Assembly: GCA_910585075.1 (NCBI GenBank)
Contig: CAJUED010000005.1
Coordinates: 226-64,225, forward strand
From: an uncultured Lachnospiraceae bacterium
GTDB lineage: Bacteria > Bacillota > Clostridia > Lachnospirales > Lachnospiraceae
Direction: 5' to 3'
Length of the DNA: 64,000 nt
Shown: positions 9,332 through 18,150 of the stretch, piece after piece
Numbering within the stretch: the stretch's first letter is position 1
Layout of the letters: every line of letters starts with the position of its first letter
Notes under the pieces: generated by a model
Seen by the model: only the letters and a program-made list of their open reading frames with translations
Told to the model about the DNA's origin: nothing
Database searches by the model: none
Translations under genes and position numbers: made by a program

Positions 9332-10582
9332 ATGAAGCATTGGAAAAAGGTATGGGGCTATGTCCCGATTGATTTTGGAATACCGATAGGAACATTGGAA
9401 GATACGCTGGAGATTATCCGCATCAAAAATAACGTAAGGGGAAGCGCAGTGAAAATCAAGTTTTCAAACCTGTACGGAAAGGCTCCCCTTTTTCTGGAGC
9501 AGGTTTATGTGGGAAAGATTTTAACGGGCAGCAGTGAAATAAAAGAAATCCGGGAGGTGACCTGTCAGGGAAAAGCACAGGTTGCAGTGCCGGAAGGAGG
9601 GTCCCTTGACAGCGACAGTATTCCTTTTCCCTTACAGGAAAATGAAGATTTGGCGGTAATGGTTTATTTGAAGGAAAAGCAGGAGCTTTACAGCTTATGC
9701 CAGACCTGGAGTGCAAAGGGCTGGCAGAGCAGCTTCTTTAAGGGAAATACAGGCGGTGCGCCCGCCCAGGCCGGAATGTCAACGGTGGAGGCTTTTCCCT
9801 TTTTTGGCTATGACGAGCATGAGTGTAACGGAGCTTTCGGGGTAAGCGGCGTACAGGTTCTGACCGGAGATGCTGTTACCACTGTGGCCTGCTTTGGCGA
9901 TTCCATCACCCATATGTCTTACTATTTTGATCCATTGCAGGAGATTCTTTATGAGAAATATCCCGGACAAATCACCCTGGTTAACTGCGGAATCGGTGGT
10001 AACCGGGTGATATATGACGCAAGCTTTGTGAAGGATATGCCCGGATGCGGAAGGTGCTTTGGCAGGGCAGGAAAGGAAAGATTCGCGGAGGATGTATACG
10101 AGGATGTGAGCCCGGATATTGTATTCTTGATGGAAGGGGTAAACGACTGTATGCATGGCGTTGACTTTAAGCTGGAAGGACAGGTTCCCACAGGTGCAAT
10201 GATTTTTGAAGGCCTGAGGGCTATGATAGAGAAAGCTCATGAAAAGGGCAGCAGGGTTTATGTCAGCACGGTTATGCCCTTTGGCGGCGGCAGTGGGAAA
10301 GATGACGAGCAGCCGCAGGGGGGTAAAGAGGACAAAAAAGATAAAGAGGATAAGGATGTCCGGGAAGAAGCGAGGCTTGCATTGAATGAGCTGATTCGAA
10401 GCCATAAGGACCTGGCGGACGGATTTGTGGATTTGGATGAAGTAGTCAGGAAACAGGAGGATGCCCATGCTATGAAGGAGGGCCTGCATTTAGGGGACGG
10501 CCTGCATCCCAATGAGACAGGCGGCAGGGTGATTGCGGAGGCAATTGCGAAGAGAATGATTGAGACAATTGCTAAGGAATAG
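9332..10582 (+). CDS. SGNH/GDSL-family hydrolase
   Basis: Probable esterase or deacetylase acting on glycans. SGNH blocks are clear: GDS with Ser191 (VACFGDSITHMS), the CGIGGNR block II, EGVND block III, and DGLHPNE block V with Asp389 and His392. About 150 residues precede the catalytic domain and may form a separate beta domain, though I do not recognise it. A Gly/Lys/Asp-rich insert (about residues 313-350) splits the domain before the last helices. The ATG at 9332 is chosen because the family-like MKHWKKVW start follows a G-rich ribosome site; the frame runs upstream through the leader repeat. No signal peptide is visible. The gene lies downstream of the GH30 gene, consistent with removal of acyl groups from the same glycan. 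Confidence 0.82.
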   Translation: MKHWKKVWGYVPIDFGIPIGTLEDTLEIIRIKNNVRGSAVKIKFSNLYGKAPLFLEQVYVGKILTGSSEIKEIREVTCQGKAQVAVPEGGSLDSDSIPFPLQENEDLAVMVYLKEKQELYSLCQTWSAKGWQSSFFKGNTGGAPAQAGMSTVEAFPFFGYDEHECNGAFGVSGVQVLTGDAVTTVACFGDSITHMSYYFDPLQEILYEKYPGQITLVNCGIGGNRVIYDASFVKDMPGCGRCFGRAGKERFAEDVYEDVSPDIVFLMEGVNDCMHGVDFKLEGQVPTGAMIFEGLRAMIEKAHEKGSRVYVSTVMPFGGGSGKDDEQPQGGKEDKKDKEDKDVREEARLALNELIRSHKDLADGFVDLDEVVRKQEDAHAMKEGLHLGDGLHPNETGGRVIAEAIAKRMIETIAKE

Positions 10583-10696
10583 CAAGGGAATAAAAAACCG
10601 GATTTATGAGATTTGTGTTTGTGCGCACTTGACACAAACTTGTTATGGACAAAGAACGTGTGCAGAAATGAGGCTTTTGTGCTGACAGATGGGGAA

Positions 10697-11674
10697 ATGA
10701 AAAGCAACAGGTTTCAAAAAAATTTTTGGCGGATTTTGTTTGGTGTGAATCTGATTCTCATTGCAGCGGGATTTTCCGTGGGCTATGGCAAAAAGGATTA
10801 TTCTGCGAACCAGAAGGAAAATTCTTATCTGATTGGCGCCAGCTATATGACCATGAACAATGAATTTTACGCAATCATGAGTGAGGAAATCAGCGCCCGG
10901 GTGGAAGCGGAAGGCGATAAGATGGTGATGCGGGACCCGGCGCTGGACGGAGAAAGACAGGTTGAGCAGATTCATGAGATGCTGGATATGGGTATTGATG
11001 TGCTTGTGGTAACGCCTGTGGAACAGGAAAACCTTACTTCTGTCCTTGAAAGGGCAAAGGCGGAAGGCGTGCTGGTGGTTGTAGTGGATACGAACATTCA
11101 GGAGGAAAACCTGGCGGACTGTACGATTACTTCTGACAACTACGAAGCCGGCAAAGTAGTAGGGGAATATTTTTTGCAACAAAATAATGAGGCAAAGCTT
11201 ATTATTATGACTCATGAGACCACGAAGTCAGGTCAGGACAGAGTGAAAGGATTCCTGGATGTAGTTGGAAACCATGAGGGAATTGAGATTGTGAAGAAGA
11301 TTGAGTGTGAGGGACAGCTGGAAATTGCCATGCCAATGCTGCAGGAGGCTATAGAAGAAGGAGTAGACTTTGACAGCGTTTTCTGCCTGAATGATCTGGC
11401 AAGCGTGGGCGTGGTGGCGGCGCTGGAGAACAATGGTAAGCTTGATGGGGTTCAGGTATATGGCGTGGACGCTTCACCGGATTCCAAGGCGTTGATCAAA
11501 GAGGGAATGATGAAGGCCTCCGCCGCCCAGTTCCCGTCAGAGCTTGGCAGGGAGGCAGCGGATGAAATTTATAAGCTTCTTGCCGGGGAGAGCGTAGAAA
11601 AAAATACGCTGGTGAGGGTGGAGCTGATTACCAGTGAAAACGTGGAGGCCTTTGGGACCGACAGATGGCAATAA
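10697..11674 (+). CDS. RbsB-like sugar-binding protein with N-terminal membrane anchor
   Basis: Periplasmic-binding-protein type 1 fold (ribose/galactose-binding family). After a hydrophobic segment (about residues 10-30, no lipobox) comes the YLIGASYMTMNNEFY strand, QIHEMLDMGIDVLVVTPVE, the DTNI motif, SDNYEAGKVVGEY, and a C-terminal lobe with NDLASVGV and VYGVDASPD. The ATG at 10697 has only GGGG in front of it; a GTG at 10679 behind GAGG is an alternative. No permease or ATPase is adjacent. A histidine kinase gene starts 18 bases downstream, so the protein more likely presents a sugar to the kinase than to a transporter (inference from context; such binding-protein/kinase pairs are known in clostridia). 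Confidence 0.83.
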   Translation: MKSNRFQKNFWRILFGVNLILIAAGFSVGYGKKDYSANQKENSYLIGASYMTMNNEFYAIMSEEISARVEAEGDKMVMRDPALDGERQVEQIHEMLDMGIDVLVVTPVEQENLTSVLERAKAEGVLVVVVDTNIQEENLADCTITSDNYEAGKVVGEYFLQQNNEAKLIIMTHETTKSGQDRVKGFLDVVGNHEGIEIVKKIECEGQLEIAMPMLQEAIEEGVDFDSVFCLNDLASVGVVAALENNGKLDGVQVYGVDASPDSKALIKEGMMKASAAQFPSELGREAADEIYKLLAGESVEKNTLVRVELITSENVEAFGTDRWQ

Positions 11675-11691
11675 CAGCAAGAGGGATTTCT

Positions 11692-13023
11692 ATGAGTGAA
11701 AAACGTTCTTATGACTATGTTCTGGTCGTACTGAAAAATATAAACTTACTGACAGTTTTTTATATATCCGCGCTTATATCTTATTGCCTGTCCGGATATA
11801 TACGGGAAAATTCCGCAGCGGATTTTATCGCGAAAATTAACGTGCTTCCGGTTGCGGCCTGGAAAATACCTGTGATTGTGATGGGGTTGTATGTGAGCCT
11901 TTTGCTGCTTTTGTACATACAAAACACCGATGGACGGGGACTTTTCATAAAAATTGTCCTGGAGCTTGGCATTTGCTTTTGGATGAGCTATGTGATTGGT
12001 TTTAGCTATACAGGAATGATACTGTTGATTCTGGCGGACGCCATGCGCTATTTTCCAAAATCAAAATGGAAAATTCAGTTTGCGGTTATTATCTGTATGT
12101 TTTATCTGCTGTTTGATTATAATCTGGTTTCCATACGGTACAGAATGATTGGCTTGGAAACTTATCTGGGATATTTTCAAAGTGACGCCCGGTTTTTAAT
12201 GCTTGGGATGAAAAATATATTGGCTTCGCTTAATACGTCGATTTTCCTGGTCTATGTGGTTTTACTTGTACGGGTCCAGGAGAGTGAAAAGGAACGGATT
12301 TTAAATTTAAACGAAAAGCTGAACGAGGCAAATGATGAGCTCCGCATGGCAAATCTCCAATTGGAAGAATATGCAAAGGAATCGGAGAAGGCGGCAAAGG
12401 CGAAGGAGCGGAACCGTCTGGCAAGGGAGATTCATGACACGCTGGGACATTCCTTTGTGGGAATCATAACAGGAATCGAAGCCTGCGTGGCGCTTATGGA
12501 TGTGGCACCGGAGGCGACCAAAGAACAGCTTAAAGCAATTGCCGAGGTGGCCAGACAGGGAATGACGGACGTGCGAAGGTCCGTGAGGGCTCTGCGGCCT
12601 GATGCACTTGAAAAGCTGGATTTGGAAAATGCACTGACACAAATGATTGATGAAATACAAAAGGCCACAAGTGCGGAGATTGATTATCAGTGTACCACAG
12701 GGCTGAACTGCTTTAACGAGGACGAGGAGGACATCATTTACCGAATTACGCAGGAAAGCATTACCAATTCCATTCGTCATGGAAAGGCAAAGCAGATTCA
12801 AATCAACATTGACAGGGAATATAATACGTTAAAGCTGCGGGTAGAAGATAACGGTATTGGGTGCAATAACATTCAAAAAGGATTTGGCTTGCATCATATG
12901 GAAGAAAGGCTTAATATGCTTGGGGGAGAGCTCAAGTATAATGGAGAACAGGGCTTTACGGTGGAAGCGCGGATACCAATCCGCTGGGGCAGTGAGGAAG
13001 GAAGCGTGGTAAAGGATGATTAA
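11692..13023 (+). CDS. Sensor histidine kinase, NarL-partner (HisKA_3) type
   Basis: Kinase of 443 residues. The first 190 or so residues hold about five to six hydrophobic segments with little extracellular sequence, then a coiled coil (LNEKLNEANDELRMANLQLEE), the HisKA_3 dimerisation domain with phospho-acceptor His248 in REIHDTLGH, and an HATPase_c domain ending in DNGIGC and GFGLHHMEERL. The ATG at 11692 lies behind AAGAGGG (11679-11685); the ATG at 11665 inside the previous gene is less likely. It overlaps the response regulator gene by 8 bases. The tiny external surface implies that input comes through the membrane segments, possibly by contact with the binding proteins encoded on either side (inference). 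Confidence 0.88.
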   Translation: MSEKRSYDYVLVVLKNINLLTVFYISALISYCLSGYIRENSAADFIAKINVLPVAAWKIPVIVMGLYVSLLLLLYIQNTDGRGLFIKIVLELGICFWMSYVIGFSYTGMILLILADAMRYFPKSKWKIQFAVIICMFYLLFDYNLVSIRYRMIGLETYLGYFQSDARFLMLGMKNILASLNTSIFLVYVVLLVRVQESEKERILNLNEKLNEANDELRMANLQLEEYAKESEKAAKAKERNRLAREIHDTLGHSFVGIITGIEACVALMDVAPEATKEQLKAIAEVARQGMTDVRRSVRALRPDALEKLDLENALTQMIDEIQKATSAEIDYQCTTGLNCFNEDEEDIIYRITQESITNSIRHGKAKQIQINIDREYNTLKLRVEDNGIGCNNIQKGFGLHHMEERLNMLGGELKYNGEQGFTVEARIPIRWGSEEGSVVKDD

Positions 13024-13693
13024 AATATTGATTGCCGACGACCAGGAGTTAATAAGACAGAGTCTGCAGATTTTGCTGGGCACGGAGGCGGAGTTTGAAG
13101 TGACGGATGCGGTGGAAAACGGTAAGGAAGTGATACGCTCCATTCGAAAGGTAAAACCGGATGTGATATTGATGGATATCCGTATGCCGGAAATGGACGG
13201 GGTTGTATGCACACAGATTATCAAGGAAAATTATCCGGATATCAAAATTATTATTCTGACAACCTTTGATGATGACGAGTATGTGTTTAATGCGCTGAAA
13301 TACGGGGCAAGCGGATATCTGCTGAAAGGAATTTCCACGAAAGAGCTGGTAGAATCCATCCGCAAAGTACATCATGGGACGGCCATGATCAATGAGGACA
13401 TTGCCTCAAAGGTGGTGAAGCTCTTTTCACAGATGGCCAAGTCCAATCTTACAATCCAAATAAGCGAGCAGCAAACCGAGGAGTTAAAGAACACGGAGTG
13501 GAAAATTATTGCCTTGATAGGAAGCGGTCTGTCCAATAAAGAGATTGCAGGAAAACTGTGTCTTTCAGAGGGAACGGTGCGGAACAGTCTCAGCAATATT
13601 TTAAGTAAACTGGACTTGAGGGACAGAACACAGCTGGCCATCTGGGCAGTACAGACCGGTGTGGTCAATAAAGTGTTTGAGGATGAAGGGTAA
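13016..13693 (+). CDS. Response regulator, NarL/LuxR family
   Basis: REC domain at residues 1-120 with acidic residues at the start (IADDQ) and the phosphorylated Asp54 in ILMDIRMPEMDG; a LuxR-type helix-turn-helix fills the C-terminus (GLSNKEIAGKLCLSEGTVRNSLSNILSKL). It overlaps the kinase gene by 8 bases, so the two are translationally coupled and certainly partners. Likely targets are the local glycan genes (GH30, SGNH and the flanking binding-protein genes), but no operator could be identified. Confidence 0.92.
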   Translation: MIKILIADDQELIRQSLQILLGTEAEFEVTDAVENGKEVIRSIRKVKPDVILMDIRMPEMDGVVCTQIIKENYPDIKIIILTTFDDDEYVFNALKYGASGYLLKGISTKELVESIRKVHHGTAMINEDIASKVVKLFSQMAKSNLTIQISEQQTEELKNTEWKIIALIGSGLSNKEIAGKLCLSEGTVRNSLSNILSKLDLRDRTQLAIWAVQTGVVNKVFEDEG

Positions 13694-13736
13694 ATGGTAA
13701 ACGAGGTCGTAGTGCCGGCACAGGCATGGAGGAGCA

Positions 13737-15071
13737 ATGGGAAGCATTAAAAACAGAAAAAATATGATTGCAGGCTTTTTTTGTGCACTGCTGTTGGTTC
13801 TCAGCGGTCTGCTTTACTTTGGCGGGTACGAGAAATTAAATGCCGATGACAATGTGATAACCATAGGAGTGTTTTCCGACAGCTATTGGGAGGTACAAAA
13901 CGGCTATTCTTACCAGATTTTAGAGGACGCTATAGAGATATTCGAGAAGCAGCATCCGGGAGCCAGGGTGGAGTATGTCAGCGGTATTTTAAAGGAGGAT
14001 TATTCGGAGTGGCTCTCGGAGCAGATACTGGCAGGCAGAGCACCGGATCTTTTTTTTGTACTGCCGGAGGATTTCAATGACCTGGCCGAATTGGGAGCTT
14101 TGAAGGACTTGACCCGGCTGACCGGTGGGGATGGGGAGTTTGATGAGAAAAGATTCTATTCTTCCGCCTATAGATACGGCCAGTACAACGGCGTGCAGTA
14201 TTCACTACCCTATGAGTGCGCCCCCAAGCTGATGTTTTTGAATAAAAGTATCCTGAAAAAAGAGGGCGTACCTCTCCCGGGAAAAGAGTGGACCTGGGAG
14301 GATTTTTATGAGATATGCAGCCAGGTGACAAAAGATACGGACGGAAACGGGATGGCGGACCAGTTTGGTGTGGTGGGCTATGGATGGGAGGAGGCCTTTG
14401 AATCAAACGGGATTACGCTTTTTAACCGGAAAGGGACGGAATGCTATCTGACGGATGAAGGGGTGGAGGACGCCCTTGTATTCCTGGAAAGACTGAAGGA
14501 ATTGAATGTTGGCTACAATGTTACGGCAAAGGACTTTGACCTGGGTAATGTGGTGTTCCAGCCTATGTGGTTTTCAGAGTACAGGGCTTACAAGCCCTAT
14601 CCCCTGAGCATCAAAAAGTATTCCGGCTTTGAGTGGGAGTGTATTCCAATGCCTGCCGGGCCGGATGGAGATAATATATCCACATTGAATACATTGCTGA
14701 TTGCCATGAATGAGCATACTTCCCACGAAGAATATGCCTGGGATTTTATGAAAACCCTGACCTGTGACGTGGGGATTCAGTCGGAAATCTTTGACTATTC
14801 GGAGGGCGTGTCGGTGCTTAAGGAGGTTACGGAGTCTGAGGAGACGTTAAAGCTTTTGATGGAAAGCTCGGGAAGCGGCAACAGCCTGAACCTGCAAATT
14901 TTAAGTGATGCGGTGGAAAACGCTGTGGTGACGGTGCGGTTTCGCAATTACAGTGAGGCTATGACCAAAGCGGATGAGGCGGTGAACGCCATTTTGGAGG
15001 GAAATTCCAATATCCGCATGGCACAGATTGTGTGGAACCGGGCGATTAACCAATATTTGAAGGAGCAGTAA
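13737..15071 (+). CDS. Extracellular solute-binding protein, family 1
   Basis: Binding protein of 444 residues with an N-terminal hydrophobic segment (about residues 12-30) lacking a lipobox cysteine, so it is either secreted or membrane-anchored. The mature part follows the MalE-like plan, with VITIGVFSD, GRAPDLFFVLPEDF, GVQYSLPYECAPKLMFLNKS and a C-terminal helical lobe. GGAGG lies four bases before ATG 13737. It is the last gene of the cassette binding protein, kinase, regulator, binding protein, and is followed by a strong terminator. With no permease nearby it may be a second sensory input or serve a transporter elsewhere. Confidence 0.85.
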   Translation: MGSIKNRKNMIAGFFCALLLVLSGLLYFGGYEKLNADDNVITIGVFSDSYWEVQNGYSYQILEDAIEIFEKQHPGARVEYVSGILKEDYSEWLSEQILAGRAPDLFFVLPEDFNDLAELGALKDLTRLTGGDGEFDEKRFYSSAYRYGQYNGVQYSLPYECAPKLMFLNKSILKKEGVPLPGKEWTWEDFYEICSQVTKDTDGNGMADQFGVVGYGWEEAFESNGITLFNRKGTECYLTDEGVEDALVFLERLKELNVGYNVTAKDFDLGNVVFQPMWFSEYRAYKPYPLSIKKYSGFEWECIPMPAGPDGDNISTLNTLLIAMNEHTSHEEYAWDFMKTLTCDVGIQSEIFDYSEGVSVLKEVTESEETLKLLMESSGSGNSLNLQILSDAVENAVVTVRFRNYSEAMTKADEAVNAILEGNSNIRMAQIVWNRAINQYLKEQ

Positions 15072-15124
15072 AGAACAACAATTACAAAAATCACATGATA
15101 AAATGACAAATGTCATGTGAAAAA

Positions 15125-15162
15125 GGTGATATATGTTAGATGAACATATATCGCCTTTTTTT
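15125..15162 (+). terminator. Strong intrinsic terminator after the sensing cassette
   Basis: GGTGATATATGTT (15125-15137) pairs with AACATATATCGCC (15143-15155), followed by seven or more T. A second inverted repeat TCACATGA/TCATGTGA lies just upstream (15091-15120). Confidence 0.88.
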
Positions 15163-15216
15163 TATAATGAGCTTGTAATTAAGAAAGCAACGGATTAGAA
15201 GGTGAGGTGCAGAAAA

Positions 15217-15648
15217 ATGAAGTATGTTGTATTGGTAAGCCACGGAACAATGGCGCCGGGATTACACAACGCATTGGGGATGCTGGCAGGGGAGGGCAGA
15301 GAAGATATTCTTTCCACCAGCCTTGAGAATGGGATGAGTTCCACAGTGTATGCGGAGCATGTGCGAAATTGTATTTCCCGGATTACAAAGGATGACGAGA
15401 TTCTATTATTTGGCGATTTGGTGGGAGGCTCTCCACTGACCACGGCGTCAAATGTGATTGCAGAGGCAGGACTGCTGGACAGGACAGTCATCATAGGGGG
15501 AATGAACCTGCCGCTGGTATTAAGCGCAGTGCTTATGAAGGATACCATGGAAACGGAAGATTTGGCGGCAATGCTGATTCCGGAGGCAAGAGAGGAATTA
15601 AAAGAGTTTCATGTAGATGTTGATGCAGGGACAGAGGATGATATATAG
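15217..15648 (+). CDS. PTS mannose/fructose/sorbose family EIIA component
   Basis: Cytoplasmic phosphocarrier of 143 residues. It starts MKYVVLVSHGTMAPG, in which His9 is the expected phosphorylation site of mannose-family EIIA proteins, and DEILLFGDLVGGSP matches the conserved core. The start at 15217 follows AAGGTGAGG; the frame also extends five codons upstream. It opens an operon that encodes EIIB, EIIC, EIID and the general PTS proteins. The sugar is unknown: mannose-family systems take up mannose, glucosamine, sorbose, fructosyl-amino acids and others. Confidence 0.92.
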   Translation: MKYVVLVSHGTMAPGLHNALGMLAGEGREDILSTSLENGMSSTVYAEHVRNCISRITKDDEILLFGDLVGGSPLTTASNVIAEAGLLDRTVIIGGMNLPLVLSAVLMKDTMETEDLAAMLIPEAREELKEFHVDVDAGTEDDI

Positions 15649-15660
15649 GAGGGAAAAACA

Positions 15661-16155
15661 ATGGCAGTTTCTTTTATTCGTGTGGATGACAGAATGATTC
15701 ATGGACAGACATGTACAAGGTGGTCGCTTGAATATCCTTGCGACGGGCTGATTGCAGTGAATGATGCGGCGGCTAAGAATCCGGTTTTAAAATCCGCTTA
15801 CAAGAGCGCAAGCGGGAAAAAGACGTTTGTGTGGACGCTGGATGAATTTAAAGAGAAAAGTGAAAAGGTTTTAAACAGTAAGGATAATTACTTCCTGATT
15901 ACCAAGAATCCTGTGGATATGGAAAAGATTCTGGTTGGGCAGGGATTTAAACCGGGGGTATCGCAGGTGGTAATCGGCCCCTGCAACGACAGACCGGGCA
16001 CTACAAAGCTGGGAAATAACCAGTCCATTACCCAGGAGGAAGCGAAGGCTCTCGAGAACATTATGAATGCAGGATTTGAGGTGGAATTTGCACTTTTGAA
16101 AGAGGAAGCAATCGGTAACTGGAAGAAATTCAGAGGACAATTCGGATTTAACTAA
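15661..16155 (+). CDS. PTS mannose/fructose/sorbose family EIIB component
   Basis: EIIB protein of 164 residues that takes phosphate from EIIA and gives it to the incoming sugar. The N-terminal FIRVDDRMIHGQ motif carries the phospho-accepting His14 typical of this family. The start follows GGAGGG, 12 bases after EIIA ends. It is a free-standing EIIB and not fused to EIIA as in some ManX proteins. The substrate cannot be told. Confidence 0.93.
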   Translation: MAVSFIRVDDRMIHGQTCTRWSLEYPCDGLIAVNDAAAKNPVLKSAYKSASGKKTFVWTLDEFKEKSEKVLNSKDNYFLITKNPVDMEKILVGQGFKPGVSQVVIGPCNDRPGTTKLGNNQSITQEEAKALENIMNAGFEVEFALLKEEAIGNWKKFRGQFGFN

Positions 16156-16167
16156 GGAGGAGAGGTT

Positions 16168-17004
16168 ATGGAGATCAGTTGGTTACAAGCAATATTACTG
16201 GGCCTGTTTGCATGCTTGTCCAGTATGCCCGGTATGGGTGGTTCATCTATCGGAAATTACACACTGGGAAGACCGCTTATCGGCGGATTCGTGTGTGGAT
16301 TGATTTTAGGAGATCTGACAACAGGTATTTTAGTGGGATGTGCAATGCAGGTGGTATACATTGCGCTGGTTACGCCGGGCGGAACCGTATCAGCGGACGT
16401 ACGGGCAGTCAGCTACATTGGTATCCCGCTGGCAATGGTTGCGTTAAAGAGCTATGGGCTTGAGGCTACATCTGCAGAAGGAGCCGCACTTGCAACTTCC
16501 TTCGGCACCATGGTTGGTACCCTTGGTACGGTATTGTTTTATGGAACAGCTACCATCAATCTGGTTTGGCAGCACATGGGCTGGAAGGCCGTGGAAAAAA
16601 GAGATTATCACAAGCTGTATCTGATTGATATGGGACTTCCCTGGCTTTCACACCTGGCATGCTCTTTGATCCCTACCATGATTATGTGTAAGCTGGGAGC
16701 CGATGTGGTTGAGCTGATTAAGACGGCCCTTCCTATGGACGGTGTTGCAATGAAAACCCTGTTTACAGTCGGCTCTTTGCTTCCTTGCGTGGGAATTGCA
16801 ATTCTCTTAAAACAGATTGTCAAAGCGGTAACAGATTTCGTTCCTTTCCTGTTTGGTTTTGTATTGGCGGCATCTATGGGAATTAATTTGGTATCGGCTA
16901 CGGTTGTTGCAGGCATGTTTGCAATTATCAATTACAAAATCAAGATGCTTTCCGTAAGAAAAGCAGAAGTTGCAATAGATGATGACGAAGAGGAGGAAAT
17001 CTGA
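16168..17004 (+). CDS. PTS mannose/fructose/sorbose family EIIC component
   Basis: Membrane translocator subunit of 278 residues with about seven to eight hydrophobic segments. The beginning (MEISWLQAILLGLFACLSSM) and the GNYTLGRPLIGGFVCGLILGD and TPGGTVSADVRA regions match the ManY/SorA family. AAGGAGGAG precedes the start. EIID follows after one base, and the two proteins form the channel complex. The C-terminus is a short acidic cytoplasmic tail (DDDEEEEI). Confidence 0.93.
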   Translation: MEISWLQAILLGLFACLSSMPGMGGSSIGNYTLGRPLIGGFVCGLILGDLTTGILVGCAMQVVYIALVTPGGTVSADVRAVSYIGIPLAMVALKSYGLEATSAEGAALATSFGTMVGTLGTVLFYGTATINLVWQHMGWKAVEKRDYHKLYLIDMGLPWLSHLACSLIPTMIMCKLGADVVELIKTALPMDGVAMKTLFTVGSLLPCVGIAILLKQIVKAVTDFVPFLFGFVLAASMGINLVSATVVAGMFAIINYKIKMLSVRKAEVAIDDDEEEEI

Positions 17005-17005
17005 T

Positions 17006-17839
17006 ATGGAAAAGAAATTATCAAAAAAAGCGCTGCTGAAATCCTTCCATAACTGGTATTATGGACATCTGACCTGCTTTTCACAGGAGCATATGCAGAC
17101 TTTCGGATATCTGTGTGCAATGCTTCCACTGGTGGAGGAGCTGTATCAGGATGAGGACGAAAAAGCAAAAGCAATGAATACATACACGGCCTTCTTTAAT
17201 ACGGAGCCACAGCTTGGTACGGTGGTAATCGGTATGACGGCCGGTCTGGAAGAAGCGAGAGCTAATGGACAGGAAGATGTGGATGAAGAAACCATCAACG
17301 GTCTGCGTGCCGGTTTGATGGGGCCCATTGCGGGTATTGGCGATTCACTGGTAGTCGGGACTGTGATACCTATTTTGCTGGGCATTGCAATGGGAATGTC
17401 AGGGGGAGGTTCTCCAATCGGTGCAATTTTCTACATGATTGTATGGAATCTGTTTGCATACTTTGGCATGAGATTCCTTTACTTTAAGGGGTATAACCTT
17501 GGTGCAAAAGCAGTGGAGTTTTTGATTGGCGCACAGGGCGAAGCAATCAGAGAATCCGTATCTATATTAGGCGGAATTGTAATCGGCGCCGTGTCGGCTA
17601 CCTGGGTGAGTGTGACCACGTCCCTGACCCTGCTCAATGATGCGGGAGAGCCTTATCTGGTATTGCAGGATAAATTAAACGATGTGTTTCCCGGCCTTTT
17701 GACAGCGGTCTTTATCATTATCTGCTGGTTTTTGATGGCAAAGAAACAGCTCTCGCCCATTAAAGTCATGTTATTGCTGGTAGTAGTTGCCTTTGTAGGT
17801 GTTTTACTTGGATTCTTCAATCCGGGTCTGGTATATTAA
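17006..17839 (+). CDS. PTS mannose/fructose/sorbose family EIID component
   Basis: Membrane subunit unique to mannose-family PTS permeases, 277 residues. It has the conserved LLKSFHNWYYGH and FNTEPQLGTVVIG motifs, GPIAGIGDSLVVGTVIPI, and several C-terminal hydrophobic segments. The start ATG at 17006 lies behind GAGGAGG inside the EIIC tail; the upstream frame extension to 16979 is discarded. It ends 17 bases before the small membrane protein gene. Confidence 0.93.
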   Translation: MEKKLSKKALLKSFHNWYYGHLTCFSQEHMQTFGYLCAMLPLVEELYQDEDEKAKAMNTYTAFFNTEPQLGTVVIGMTAGLEEARANGQEDVDEETINGLRAGLMGPIAGIGDSLVVGTVIPILLGIAMGMSGGGSPIGAIFYMIVWNLFAYFGMRFLYFKGYNLGAKAVEFLIGAQGEAIRESVSILGGIVIGAVSATWVSVTTSLTLLNDAGEPYLVLQDKLNDVFPGLLTAVFIIICWFLMAKKQLSPIKVMLLLVVVAFVGVLLGFFNPGLVY

Positions 17840-17856
17840 TTTCAGGAGGTAATGCC

Positions 17857-18150
17857 ATGAATGCCATTGAAAGAAAAAGGCTTACAAAAGAAGCCGAAAT
17901 GCAGGTGAATGCCCTTAAAAAAATCCGTTTGTGGAAAGCACTTGCCATTGCATTTTCCACCCTTGGAATAGCCCTCACATATTTGAGCGTTACGTCTGCG
18001 AATCAAAAGCTGTTCTTTGGCATTCCTGGTATTATTTTTATTATTGTGGGAATAGGCGGTGCCACCATATTTAACCTGGGACTTCGAAACGGTGAGAAAA
18101 ATGTACGGAAAATTTTAGCGGTTTTGGATGGGAAAACTTATGAAGTATAA
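17857..18150 (+). CDS. Small two-helix membrane protein in the PTS operon
   Basis: I do not recognise a named family. The 97-residue product has a charged, helical N-terminus (about residues 1-27, ending KKIRLWK), two hydrophobic segments near residues 28-46 and 52-74, and a polar C-terminus (NGEKNVRKILAVLDGK). It has a good ribosome site (CAGGAGG) and overlaps the HAD gene by 11 bases, so it is a true operon member. Its place directly behind EIID suggests an accessory protein of the permease complex, which is inference only. Confidence 0.75.
   Translation: MNAIERKRLTKEAEMQVNALKKIRLWKALAIAFSTLGIALTYLSVTSANQKLFFGIPGIIFIIVGIGGATIFNLGLRNGEKNVRKILAVLDGKTYEV

Noticed and set aside
10613..10696. 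TTGACA at 10629-10634 as a promoter for the binding-protein gene
   Set aside because: No acceptable -10 box lies 16-18 bases downstream.
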